Assembly: GCA_029260755.1 (NCBI GenBank)
Contig: JAJDCQ010000180.1
Coordinates: 1-64,000 of the forward strand
Direction of reading: 5' to 3'
Length of the DNA: 64,000 nucleotides
Source: Planctomycetota bacterium
GTDB lineage: Bacteria > Planctomycetota > J058 > JAJDCQ01
This document shows positions 26,597 through 34,859 of the stretch, piece by piece. The notes beneath the pieces are model-generated. The model was not told the DNA's origin. It ran no database searches and was given only the letters and a program-made list of their open reading frames with translations. Positions within the stretch are counted from its first letter, which is position 1, and every line of letters starts with the position of its first letter. The translations under genes were made by a program, and so were the position numbers.

Positions 26597-28090
26597 ATGT
26601 CGGATCCGACCATCCACGACGTCGCCGGCCAGACCGAGGAGCTCCAGGGGGAGCTCGCGCTCCGGCATCTCGAGCGCTCGAGCGGGCGCCGTCCGGCGGA
26701 GAGCCTCGAGCGCCTCTTCTCCCGCTTCCCCCTCGCCGCCTCGACCGAGGCGATCGATCTCATCCGGGTCGCCCCGATCGATGGCGACGAGGAGGCGCGG
26801 CGGCGCGACGCTCTCCTCGAGGCGACGATCGCCGGCTTCGTCGGACGCGAGACGCGGCGCCTCGCCGCCGACCTCGAGACGCGCGCCGATGCGAGCGTCG
26901 CCGTCTCCGACCGCGGACCGCGGCCGCCGCGGTCGCTCCTCGCGGGGGCGAGCGCCGAGGTCGACGCGTCGGCGCGCCACGCCTTCGTCGCCGCCTTCGT
27001 CGGCCACGTCGAGGAGCTCGAGCCGCTCCTCGCCGAGAAGCTCTCGCTCGAGCGCGGGATCGCGCGGCGCCTCGGCTTCGACGACGTCGTCGACGTCCGG
27101 TGCCGGCTCGGCTCCTTCGATGTCGATGCGACGGTCGCCGCCCTCGAGGAGCTCCTCGCCGACACCCACGACATGTATCACGACGTCCTCGGCTGGAGCG
27201 TGAAGCGAGCGGTCGGCGTCGAGCTCGCGGAGGCGACGATCGGCGACGTCCTCTTCACCCTCGGGGTGCGTCACGCCGAGGCCGAGCGCGGGATCGAGAC
27301 CTCGGACGACGCGCCGGCCCTCCTCGCCCGCTTCGTCCCCCAACTCGGTCTCGACCTCCGCGTCGGCGGCAACGTCACCCTGGAGACGGGGCCGGGACCG
27401 GCCGATACCCCGCGCGCCCTCGTCGCCGCCGTCCGGGTGCCGCACGATGTGAGGCTGGTCTACCGCGTCGTCGAGGGGCGTCCGGCCCACCACGCCTTCC
27501 TCGACGCGGTCGGCCGGGCGTTCGCGCTCGCCCATCGCCCCGGCGCGGGGCCGATGGCGGACCGCGTCCTCGGCGACCCGTCGGTCGTGATCGCGTTCGG
27601 CCGGATGCTCTCCGCGTTGCCTTCGAACCGCAGCTTCGCCACGCGCGAGCTCGGCGTCGCGAAGGCGCGCGACCTCACCCAGGCCTGTCTCGTCGAGCGA
27701 CTCTTCGAGGCGCGGACCGCGGCCGCGCGCCTGCTTCACGAGGTGGACCTGCGTCGCGCGGCGACCGTGACCGAGCACCGGGCCGCGTTCGGCGAGCGCC
27801 TCCGCGGCGCGCTCGGGATCCGTTATCCCGACGCCCTCTACCTCTGGGACATCCGCGAGCCGCTCGCCGCGGTCGACCAGGCCCGGGCCGTCCTCCTCGA
27901 GGGCGCCCTCACCAAGCACCTCGTCCACTACTTCGACGACGACTGGTACCGGAACCCCCGGGCCGGCCGCTTCCTCCAGGATCTCTGGGGCCGCGGCGGC
28001 GCGCTGTCGTTCGAGGGGCTCATGGCCCACCTCGGCCACGAGCGCGCGACGGGGCGCCCCCTGGCGGAGCTCTTCGGGCGCAACCTCTGA
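26597..28090 (+). CDS. gluzincin metallopeptidase-like protein with degenerate HExxH
   Basis: A 497-residue, largely helical protein whose C-terminal half follows the layout of M3/M32-like metallopeptidases. The position that should read FLHELGHALHFAH instead reads FLDAVGRAFALAH (residues 301-313). The zinc motif HExxH has thus become DAVGR at 303-307. The C-terminal WYRNPRAGRFLQDLWGRG is the kind of terminal motif seen in such folds. Loss of both His and the Glu implies no zinc catalysis, so it may be a peptide-binding or scaffold protein. The start ATG 26597 has GAGGAG 10 nt upstream. The family call is an inference from fold-like patterns, not a confident match. Confidence 0.55.
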   Translation: MSDPTIHDVAGQTEELQGELALRHLERSSGRRPAESLERLFSRFPLAASTEAIDLIRVAPIDGDEEARRRDALLEATIAGFVGRETRRLAADLETRADASVAVSDRGPRPPRSLLAGASAEVDASARHAFVAAFVGHVEELEPLLAEKLSLERGIARRLGFDDVVDVRCRLGSFDVDATVAALEELLADTHDMYHDVLGWSVKRAVGVELAEATIGDVLFTLGVRHAEAERGIETSDDAPALLARFVPQLGLDLRVGGNVTLETGPGPADTPRALVAAVRVPHDVRLVYRVVEGRPAHHAFLDAVGRAFALAHRPGAGPMADRVLGDPSVVIAFGRMLSALPSNRSFATRELGVAKARDLTQACLVERLFEARTAAARLLHEVDLRRAATVTEHRAAFGERLRGALGIRYPDALYLWDIREPLAAVDQARAVLLEGALTKHLVHYFDDDWYRNPRAGRFLQDLWGRGGALSFEGLMAHLGHERATGRPLAELFGRNL

Positions 28091-28228
28091 CCTGGCCTGG
28101 CTTTTCCATCGCCGGTCGGTAGGATGCGCGAACCGGGCCGCCCCCGGCCGCGTGGTGCCGAGAGGGGACGCGTGAGGCCGCCGCGGTCGAGCCGTCCAAA
28201 GGGCGTTCTGGAGCACTCACGCCTCGTC

Positions 28229-29200
28229 ATGACGACCCCGCGCACCGCCGCCGCCCTGATCGCCCTCGCCTCGCTTTTCGCGGGGCCGAGCTGCGCGGAG
28301 ACGCCGCCGACCCGGCCCGCCCCGACGGCGACGGCGCCCGCTCCGGCCGCTCCCGGCGCTCCGGCCCAGCTCGAGATCGACGGAGCCCACGCGGTTTGGA
28401 GGCTGAGCGATCGCGTCCTGAGCGGCAGCGTCCCCGAGGGAGACGCCGCCTTCGCCGCGCTCGCGTCGCTCGGCGTCCGGACCGTCCTGAGCGTCGACGG
28501 CGCCCGGCCCGACCTCGACGCGATGCGCCGCCACGGCCTGCGATCGATCCACCTCCCGGTCGGATACGACGGCATCGAGCGGGCGCGCGCCGTCGAGATC
28601 GTCCGCGCCGTCGAGGAGTCGCCGGGGCCCGTCTACGTTCACTGCCACCACGGTCGTCATCGCGGCCCGACGGCCGCGGCGATCGCGCTGATCGCCGTCG
28701 AGGGCTGGAGCGCCGAGCGCGCCGTCGCGCAGATGCGCGCGATCGGAACCTCGTCGCAGTACGTCGGCCTCTACGACGTCGTCGCCCGGTTCGACGCGCC
28801 CACCGCGCGCGAGCGCGCGACGGCTCGAAGCGCTCCGCTGCCGGCGGTGGCCGCGGTGCCGCCGATGGCGGCCGCGATGGTCGGCATCGACCACGGGAAG
28901 TCGAACCTCGACGACGTCCGCGCCGCCGACTGGGGCGTCCCGTCGAACCACCCGGACGTCGACCCGGCCCACGAGGCGCTGAAGCTCCGCGAGCTCTTCG
29001 TCGAGCTCGGCCGGAGCGACGGCGTCGCCGACGAGCCGCTCGCATTCCGGCGCCGGCTCGGCGACGCGGCCCGGGCGGCGGGCGAGCTCGAGGCGGCGTT
29101 GCGCGCCGGCGATCGCGACGCCGCGGAGCGAGCCCACGCGGCGATCGACGCCGCCTGCCGGGGCTGCCACGCCGCGTTCCGCGACGTGCCGACCGACTGA
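28229..29200 (+). CDS. exported dual-specificity phosphatase fused to cytochrome c'-like heme motif
   Basis: A 323-residue exported protein. A signal peptide (about 1-22, possibly lipoprotein with Cys22) and a Pro/Ala linker lead to a phosphatase domain at about 50-200. Its active-site loop VHCHHGRHRG gives the HCx5R signature (C139, R145) of DSP/tyrosine phosphatases, with a general-acid candidate Asp upstream (GYDGIER). The C-terminal 120 residues are helical and end in ACRGCHAAFRD, the CxxCH heme site placed just before the end as in cytochrome c'-type four-helix bundles. The combination suggests a periplasmic phosphatase linked to a redox or gas-sensing heme. No kinase partner is adjacent; an HEAT-repeat gene follows 49 bp later. 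Confidence 0.78.
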   Translation: MTTPRTAAALIALASLFAGPSCAETPPTRPAPTATAPAPAAPGAPAQLEIDGAHAVWRLSDRVLSGSVPEGDAAFAALASLGVRTVLSVDGARPDLDAMRRHGLRSIHLPVGYDGIERARAVEIVRAVEESPGPVYVHCHHGRHRGPTAAAIALIAVEGWSAERAVAQMRAIGTSSQYVGLYDVVARFDAPTARERATARSAPLPAVAAVPPMAAAMVGIDHGKSNLDDVRAADWGVPSNHPDVDPAHEALKLRELFVELGRSDGVADEPLAFRRRLGDAARAAGELEAALRAGDRDAAERAHAAIDAACRGCHAAFRDVPTD

Positions 29201-29249
29201 CGCTGCGCGAGGCCTCTCGCGATCGCTCTCGCGCGACGGTATCGTCGAG

Positions 29250-30710
29250 ATGAGCGAGGTCGCGCCGTTGCCCCGAGTCGTCCACTCCATTTCGCGTGCC
29301 GCGTTCGCGGCGGTCCTGATGATGCTCGCGCTCGCCGGCGCCGGCATGCACGCCGCCCGTGTCCGCGGGGACGAGAGCGCCGCCGGCGGCGGCCTCGGCG
29401 GTCCGGCCGGCGGGGCGCGCGCCGCGGTCGACCGCGACCGGATCACCGCGCGGGCGCTCGCGCGTCTCCGCGACCCCGGCGACCGCGACGTCGAGGGCAT
29501 CGTCGACCGCCTCGCCGAGGCGCTCCGGGGCGACGGCCGGCGCTGGTCGGACGTCGCTGGCCGGCTCCTCGCGCTCCTCGGTCACGGCGACCGCGCCGTC
29601 GTCATCCGCGCGATCGACGCGACCGGCGACCTCGTCCGACGAAGCGTCGGCTCGGAGCTGCTCGTCACCCGGGTCGACCAGACCGTCCTCGCGAGGCTCC
29701 AGGAGGTCGCGAGCGATCGCGGGCGCGACGCGCTCGTGCGCCTCGCGGCGCTCGCCGCCCAGAGCGTGCGCGGTCGCGAGGGGACGCTCTCGGACGAGGC
29801 GTCGGCGGGCACGGCGGTCGCGCTCCTCGTGAAGGGCGACGAGGCGGTCGCGGCGGCCGCGGTCGGCTTCCTCGAGACGCTTCCGCGGGACGCGGTCGCG
29901 GTGCCGCTCGCCGCCCACCTCGGACGACCCGAGGCGGTCGCCCGACGCCGCGCCCTCGAGGCGGCGGCGATCCTCGGCGTCCCGCTTCCGCTCGAGCCCG
30001 TCGGCGCGCTCCTCCGCGAGGACGAGTCGGCGTCGGTCCGGGCGGCGGCGGCGAGGCTCGTCGGTCGCCTCACCTCGCGCGACCCCGAGGCGGCCGGGAG
30101 GCTGCTCCGCGAGGCGCTCCGGGACGGCGAGCCGAGCCCGCGCGTCCGCGAGGCGCTGTGCGGGGAGCTCGGGCGACCCGGCCTCGTCGGTCGCGAGAAC
30201 AGCCGCGTCCTCTGCTCGATGCTCGACGATCCGATCGTCGAGGTCCGCTGGGTGGCGCTCGAGGCGCTCGCGACGGCGGGCGACCGGTACGCGTTCCTCC
30301 AGGTCAGCCGGCATCTGCTCGACGAGCCCGAGGGGAGCCGCGGTGCGCGGCTCGCTCGAGAGGCGCAGAAGCGGATCATGAGCCGGATCCGCCGCCCGAC
30401 CCAGCCCGAGGAGTACCGCCCCGAGGCGCGCCTCGAGGAGAAGCGCGCGATCATCGAGGCCGTCCGGGCGGCGCCGGCCGGCGTGGTGCAGGAGAAGGGG
30501 ATCGACGCCCTCATCTCGATGCTCGCCGACCCCGACCCGGGCGCTCGCGCCGAGGCCGCCGAGGCGCTGCGGGAGCTGACCCCGGCCGGCCGCGACGCGG
30601 CGCCGGCCGACCCGTTCGGCTATCGCTTCGACGACCCGGCCGACACGCGGCGCGACGCGGCCCGCGGCTGGCGCGAGTGGTACTGGCGCTGGACGCGCGG
30701 TGAACGCTGA
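29250..30710 (+). CDS. exported HEAT-repeat protein
   Basis: A 486-residue protein with an N-terminal signal or anchor segment (AFAAVLMMLALAGAGMHAAR) and then a superhelix of HEAT-like alpha-alpha units, such as LLREDESASVRAAAARLVGRL, DDPIVEVRWVALEALATAGD and LADPDPGARAEAAEALRELT. The C-terminus (GYRFDDPADTRRDAARGWREWY) resembles the closing segment common in planctomycete HEAT proteins. It probably serves as a protein-binding scaffold outside the cytoplasm. Its stop lies inside the first codons of the next gene (11-bp overlap), so the two genes are co-transcribed. Confidence 0.82.
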   Translation: MSEVAPLPRVVHSISRAAFAAVLMMLALAGAGMHAARVRGDESAAGGGLGGPAGGARAAVDRDRITARALARLRDPGDRDVEGIVDRLAEALRGDGRRWSDVAGRLLALLGHGDRAVVIRAIDATGDLVRRSVGSELLVTRVDQTVLARLQEVASDRGRDALVRLAALAAQSVRGREGTLSDEASAGTAVALLVKGDEAVAAAAVGFLETLPRDAVAVPLAAHLGRPEAVARRRALEAAAILGVPLPLEPVGALLREDESASVRAAAARLVGRLTSRDPEAAGRLLREALRDGEPSPRVREALCGELGRPGLVGRENSRVLCSMLDDPIVEVRWVALEALATAGDRYAFLQVSRHLLDEPEGSRGARLAREAQKRIMSRIRRPTQPEEYRPEARLEEKRAIIEAVRAAPAGVVQEKGIDALISMLADPDPGARAEAAEALRELTPAGRDAAPADPFGYRFDDPADTRRDAARGWREWYWRWTRGER

Positions 30711-31755
30711 GCCGCTCCGGAGGCTCCGGGCTCGAGCGATCGGGCACACCTTCGGGACCGATCGATCGCTCGCCGACGCCATCGACCGGGCGGGCTTCAT
30801 CCAGGCCGACCCGATCCGAGCGCCGGCCCGCGCCCAGGACCTGACCCTGCGTCAGAGGGTCGAGGGCTACCGGGCGGGCGACCTCGAGCGCCGCTACGCC
30901 GAGCTCGACATCGAGGAGGGGCTGCTCTACGCCTACGGCTTCCTGCCATCGGGCGCCTGGTCGCTCCTGCGTCGCCGCGGCGTGAAGCCCGAGACGCCGC
31001 TCGAGCGGAGCGTCCTCGCCGAGGTGCGGCGTCGCGGCCCGACGCACCCGCGCGACCTCGAGGAGCGCCTCGGAAACGATCGCGTCGAGAACGCGTGGGG
31101 CGGATCGTCGAAGGCGACGACCGCCGCCCTCGACCGGCTCCAGTGGATCGGGTTGCTCCGCGTCGCCCGCCGCGAGAGCGGCATCCGCGTCTACGAGCGC
31201 GCGCCGCCGCTCGGATCCCGCCCGCCGCCGGCGAAGCGCTACGCGGAGCTCGTGATGCTCGTCGCGAACGTCCTCGCCCCGGTGCGCGAGCGGACGCTGC
31301 GCTCGATCGCCGCGCGACTCCGCCGCGCCGTCCCCGGAGTCGACGACCACCGGAGCGCGATCGAGGCGCTCGTCCGCTCGGGAAGGCTCGAGCGCGGAGG
31401 GTGCGAAGGCGGCACCTACCTCTGGCCACCGACCGAGGACGAGCCGCCCGAGCCGCCCCGCCGCGTCCGGATCCTCGCCCCGTTCGACCCGCTGGTCTGG
31501 GACCGCGACCGGTTCGAGCAGCTCTGGGGATGGACGTACCGGTTCGAGGCGTACACCCCCGTGAAGAAGCGAGTCCGCGGCTACTACGCCATGCCGCTGC
31601 TCTGGGGGGACGCGATCATCGGCTGGGCGAACGCGGGCGTCACCGACGGCAAGCTCGACGTGGACCTCGGCTTCGTCCGATCGCGACCGCGCGACCGGGC
31701 GTTTCGCCGGGAGCTCGACGAGGAGATTGGCCGTCTCGAGGCGTTCCTCGCCTGA
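30700..31755 (+). CDS. winged-helix DNA glycosylase, AlkX/YcaQ-like
   Basis: A 351-residue protein of the AlkZ-like (HTH_42/DUF1006) superfamily. It has tandem winged helices and members excise alkylated bases or unhook interstrand crosslinks. The catalytic motif near the N-terminus reads FIQADPI, giving Q35-A36-D37. This Q-x-D form marks the AlkX/YcaQ branch, as opposed to Q-x-Q in AlkZ. Other family features are EEGLLYAYGFLP, the wing segment and the C-terminal strand region RVRILAPFDPLVWDRDR. The start GTG 30700 overlaps the HEAT gene by 11 bp. The likely role is repair of crosslinks or alkylation damage in the cytoplasm. Confidence 0.88.
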   Translation: MNAEPLRRLRARAIGHTFGTDRSLADAIDRAGFIQADPIRAPARAQDLTLRQRVEGYRAGDLERRYAELDIEEGLLYAYGFLPSGAWSLLRRRGVKPETPLERSVLAEVRRRGPTHPRDLEERLGNDRVENAWGGSSKATTAALDRLQWIGLLRVARRESGIRVYERAPPLGSRPPPAKRYAELVMLVANVLAPVRERTLRSIAARLRRAVPGVDDHRSAIEALVRSGRLERGGCEGGTYLWPPTEDEPPEPPRRVRILAPFDPLVWDRDRFEQLWGWTYRFEAYTPVKKRVRGYYAMPLLWGDAIIGWANAGVTDGKLDVDLGFVRSRPRDRAFRRELDEEIGRLEAFLA

Positions 31756-31796
31756 CGGACGAGCCAGCGCGGGTCTCTCTCGCGCGCGAAGAGAGG

Positions 31797-32103
31797 CCAC
31801 AGATTGCACAGATTGCACCGATTTCGAGCTGCCGAAGGCGAACGTTCCCGGCGCGAGCGTCTCGAACCGAGACGCATCGCCCCCCGATCGAATCAAGAAT
31901 CAAGGGGTCAGGTCTCGGATGTTCGCATTAAGAGCATCAAGGGGTCAGGTCTCAGATGTTCGCACTAGGACCGTTAACACGAACATCTGAGACCTGACCC
32001 CTCTCTTGACTCTCTCTTGCCTTGGTCCCTCGGAACCCTGACGGCGGCAACGGCCCGGAGTGGCCCGCGGCAATCTGTGAAGTGAAATCTGTGAAATCTG
32101 TGG
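31797..32103 (+). repeat. inverted-repeat element D (CACAGATTG type)
   Basis: The left arm at 31797-31824 has units CACAGATTG, CACAGATTG and CACCGATTT at a 9 bp period. The right arm at 32071-32103 is the inverse (AATCTGTGA repeats ending CTGTGG). The first loop segment GAGCTGCCGAAGGCGA is shared with element B2. The loop is about 250 bp, longer than in B2, because the REP-like sequence at 31899-32002 lies inside it. The 31756-32146 gap contains no gene that I can see. Confidence 0.85.
31899..32002 (+). repeat. REP-like triple repeat (AAGGGGTCAGGTCTC)
   Basis: Two direct copies of a sequence beginning ATCAAGGGGTCAGGTCTC start at 31899 and 31937, each continuing into GATGTTCGCA. One inverted copy, CGAACATCTGAGACCTGACC with CCCT beyond, lies at 31980-32002. 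Copies two and three form a hairpin with a stem of about 23 bp around ACTAGGACCGTTAACA. Similar GGGGTCAGGTCTC sequences are, from memory, common next to REP-associated Y1 transposases; no such transposase gene is in this window. Confidence 0.7.
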
Positions 32104-32146
32104 CCTGGACCGCCTGCACCGCCGGGTTGGCACCCGCGAACTGGCG

Positions 32147-32971
32147 CTAGATGTCGCTCGTGAGGATGAAGCGCCAGTCCCAGCTCTTCATCCGGTGGTG
32201 GATCACGCTCGCGGTCGCGCTCGGAGCGTGCCCCGCGCTCGCGAGACGACGCTCGAGGGGGTCGCCCTCCGGGACGCAGAACATGTGGACGTGGTCGTCC
32301 TGGGGCTCGGGGAGCGCGGGCTCGGCGCAGGGGCCGAACTGGACGTGGAGGAGCGGCATCGGCTCGCCCGTGCTGGCGAGGACGATGTCCTTCACGCCGC
32401 CGAGCGAGAGGTAGCCGAGGGGGCCGCGGGCGTCCTCGAGGGCGGGGGCCAGCGTGCGCATCGCCTCGGCGTCGAGGCTGTAGAGGTGGATCACGGTCGC
32501 GAGGCCGATCGGGACGAGGCGGTAGCGCTGCGCCATCCTCACGACCCTGTTCTCGCTCCCGTCGCCCGGGTTCATCGAGATCCCGTAGCCTCGGCGGCAC
32601 CGGGGGTACTTCCTCGGGAAGCCGTGGAGGAGCATCTTCCAGGGGATCCGCTCGCCTCGCCGCCCGGGCCGGACCTTGAGGTCGCAGAGGTACCACGTCT
32701 TCTCGGCCTTCGCGCCGGGCGCCCTCGGCACGCGGCGGAGCACCGCCGCGGCGACGGCGACGATCTCCTCGTCCTCGGTGCCGGCCCCGTCGATCGCGAC
32801 GAAGAAGCTGCACGCGCCGAGCCGGGCGAAGAAGGCGAAGTAGTCGGCGCCGTGGTCGATCTCGAACCGGTCGTCGCCGAGCGGATAGGAGACGCCGCGC
32901 TCGAGGTCGGCCACCCGCGGTGAGAACGCGGGCCATTCCGGCGGGGCGAGCTCGCGGACGGTGATCGCCAC
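32147..32971 (-). CDS. GNAT-like acyltransferase, third gene of the DUF3419/HDO operon
   Basis: A 274-residue soluble protein. The N-terminal half looks like a GNAT fold: strand CSFFVAIDG, then TWYLCDLKVRPGRRGERIPW. This matches the acetyl-CoA pyrophosphate loop motif (V-x-P-x-x-R-G/x-x-G), followed by a helix. After it come RGYGISMNPGDGSENRVV, with an Asn where GNATs often have one, and a C-terminal half of unknown type (LHVQFGPCAEPALPEPQDDHVHMFCVPEGD). No signal peptide. It starts 11 bp after the HDO gene ends, so it is the last gene of a three-gene operon. It may transfer an acyl group to the amine made by the upstream enzymes; this is inference. Confidence 0.65.
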   Translation of the reverse strand: MAITVRELAPPEWPAFSPRVADLERGVSYPLGDDRFEIDHGADYFAFFARLGACSFFVAIDGAGTEDEEIVAVAAAVLRRVPRAPGAKAEKTWYLCDLKVRPGRRGERIPWKMLLHGFPRKYPRCRRGYGISMNPGDGSENRVVRMAQRYRLVPIGLATVIHLYSLDAEAMRTLAPALEDARGPLGYLSLGGVKDIVLASTGEPMPLLHVQFGPCAEPALPEPQDDHVHMFCVPEGDPLERRLASAGHAPSATASVIHHRMKSWDWRFILTSDI

Positions 32972-32982
32972 GGCTCTCCCGG

Positions 32983-33765
32983 TCAGGCGCGCAGGTGCCG
33001 CTCGAGCGGCTGGTCGAGCACCCAGCGACGCGTCCGCGCCCGGTAGAGATGCTCGTAGAGGGTGTCGAACGTCACCGCGCCGAGACGCAGCCCCTGCTCG
33101 ATCACGTAGCGGTCCTCGTCGGTGCCGTCCCGCCAGAACGGGCGGAGCACCTCGAAGAAGTCGTCCGCGTGCTTGATGTCGAGCTCCTCGTGGAGGTCGT
33201 AGTGGATGATCCGGTCGGCCGGGAGCCAGCCTTGTGCGACGATCGCCCGGCCGATCCGGCCCGAGATGTCGCTGAACATCCGCTCGATCATCCCGAGGAC
33301 GCCGGTCCCGACGAGGAACTCGTCCATGACGCAGGCGCCGGTGAGCGCCGTGTTGAAGAGCCGCACCTCCGGCCAGAGGGGGCGCCGGCCGAGCTCCTCC
33401 TCGCTCACCCCGAGGCGCTCGAGGAGCGCCAGGAAGGTCTCGCCGTGGGCGTCGTGGTCGCTCCCCTCGCCGTGCTCCTCCCAGACGTTGCGGAGGATCT
33501 CGCGGCGTTGCCGCGCGCTCGGGATCTTCGCGGCGACCGCGGCCATGGGACGGCTGAAGAAGATCACCGCGTTGTAGAACTGGATCTGCGTCTCGACGAA
33601 GTCGTCCCGATCGAAGCTGCCGTCGGCGAGCGCGACCAGGAACGGGTTCTTCGGGTAGTCGGTCTCGGCCAGGATGCGCTCGACGAGCTCGTCGAACGCG
33701 CCCGGGGTCACCGACGCGGCGCGCTCGGGGCTCGCCTCCTCTCGCACCTTGCTCACGGCCGTCAC
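32983..33765 (-). CDS. heme-oxygenase-like diiron oxidase (HDO, TenA/CADD-like)
   Basis: A 260-residue all-helical protein of the heme-oxygenase-like superfamily (PqqC/TenA/CADD type). The metal-ligand pattern of the diiron HDO enzymes SznF, UndA and CADD is E-x9-H, then E, then H-x3-D-x2-H. It can be placed exactly here: E97 and H107 (VWEEHGEGSDHDAHGE), E161 (MIERMF), and H192, D196, H199 (HYDLHEELDIKHADD). An O2-activating N-oxygenase, decarboxylase or C-C/C-N cleaving oxidase is therefore likely. Its start overlaps the stop of the DUF3419 gene (ATGA) and the GNAT-like gene follows 11 bp later. Substrate unknown; probably an amino acid-like product of the DUF3419 step. Confidence 0.85.
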   Translation of the reverse strand: MTAVSKVREEASPERAASVTPGAFDELVERILAETDYPKNPFLVALADGSFDRDDFVETQIQFYNAVIFFSRPMAAVAAKIPSARQRREILRNVWEEHGEGSDHDAHGETFLALLERLGVSEEELGRRPLWPEVRLFNTALTGACVMDEFLVGTGVLGMIERMFSDISGRIGRAIVAQGWLPADRIIHYDLHEELDIKHADDFFEVLRPFWRDGTDEDRYVIEQGLRLGAVTFDTLYEHLYRARTRRWVLDQPLERHLRA

Positions 33766-34730
33766 CTCATCTTCGTGCCGACGTGGACGCTCTCGTAGAA
33801 CAGGCTTCGATCGATCTCGAGGAGCTGCGCCCCGAGCTCGTCGTCGAAGCGGAAGCGCTCCCCGAAGCTCGCCTCGATGTCGCGGTCGTTGTTGAGCTGG
33901 CGAAAGACCACGACGGCGCCGGGGCTGAGCTGCTCGGCGAGGTGACCGGCGACCTCCTCGACGTCATCGGGCCCCATCCAGTCGAAGATGTTCGAGAGGC
34001 CGATCAGCTCGAACTCGGCGAGGTCCGTCTGATCGCGGATCCGCCCCCGCCGCAGGGTGATCTCGGGGTCCGGGTCGGGTCGCTTCGCGAGGAAGCGGGG
34101 CAGGGCCGCGGCCCGGTCGGGGTAGGAGCCGACGAAGACGTGGTGGAGGAACGGGTTGTCCGCCGCGCCCGGCGCCGCGAGCCCGCGCTCGAACGCGCGC
34201 CGGAAGTACGCGGGGTAGCTGCCGGGCTTGGCGTGCTGGGTCGCGAACGGTCCGAACATGGTGTTCAGGATCGAGTCGCAGAAGAAGAGGTCGAACGCGA
34301 CTGGCCAGAACTTGTGGCCGGTGAGCTCGGCGATCCGCTCGGGCGTCGGCTCCTCGAGCAGCTTCTCGGTCTTCACCCGCCCGAGGACGAGGTCGTAGAG
34401 GAACAGGCGCAGCCCGCGGAAGAGCGACTCGAAGTTGCCCCGCTCCGAGAGCCCGTCGGGGTGACTCGTGCCGATGTTGAACGCCGCCTTGGTGTCCGCC
34501 TCCCCGAGCTCGGTCAGCGCCGCCATCTTGTCGCGGACGTGGTCGAGCTGATCCTGGCTCGGGTCGAGGAGGGTGATCTCGACCTCGGGGAAGACGCCGG
34601 CGATCGAGAGCCCGGTGCAGCCGCCCGACGCGATCAGCAGGACGCGCTTGCAGCCGAGCGCGTGCACGAGCTGGATCTCGAGGTCGGGATCCTCGCGGAC
34701 GACGGCGAACTGGAGAGGGTTGTCTCGCAT
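33762..34730 (-). CDS. DUF3419 protein, BtaA-like SAM 3-amino-3-carboxypropyl transferase
   Basis: A 322-residue cytosolic protein related to BtaA, which moves the 3-amino-3-carboxypropyl group of SAM onto diacylglycerol in betaine-lipid synthesis. The SAM-binding start RVLLIASGGCTGLSIA and the acidic strand end ITLLDPSQDQL are clear. A later block (FGPFATQHAKPGSYPAYF, FELIGLSNIFDWM, GAVVVFRQLNND) is typical of DUF3419. The usual partner, BtaB methyltransferase, is missing, and BtaA proteins are often somewhat longer. The start ATG 34730 is followed by the Asn/Pro-containing start MRDNPLQFA. It heads an operon with the HDO and GNAT-like genes, so a lipid or a small metabolite are both possible acceptors. 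Confidence 0.85.
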   Translation of the reverse strand: MRDNPLQFAVVREDPDLEIQLVHALGCKRVLLIASGGCTGLSIAGVFPEVEITLLDPSQDQLDHVRDKMAALTELGEADTKAAFNIGTSHPDGLSERGNFESLFRGLRLFLYDLVLGRVKTEKLLEEPTPERIAELTGHKFWPVAFDLFFCDSILNTMFGPFATQHAKPGSYPAYFRRAFERGLAAPGAADNPFLHHVFVGSYPDRAAALPRFLAKRPDPDPEITLRRGRIRDQTDLAEFELIGLSNIFDWMGPDDVEEVAGHLAEQLSPGAVVVFRQLNNDRDIEASFGERFRFDDELGAQLLEIDRSLFYESVHVGTKMR

Positions 34731-34859
34731 CGATCTCTCCGCCCGGGCGATCCCCTCCAGACTAACACGGAGCCGCGCCGGGAGCGCGAGCCCGGGCGCG
34801 CGGTGCCCGATCGAGCGCTGGGCAACGGGCGCGATCCATGGTCTCCTCGCGCGACTGCC

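Noticed and set aside
31899..32002. CRISPR array
   Set aside because: Only two direct copies plus one inverted copy, no regular spacers and no cas genes; REP-like is the better description.
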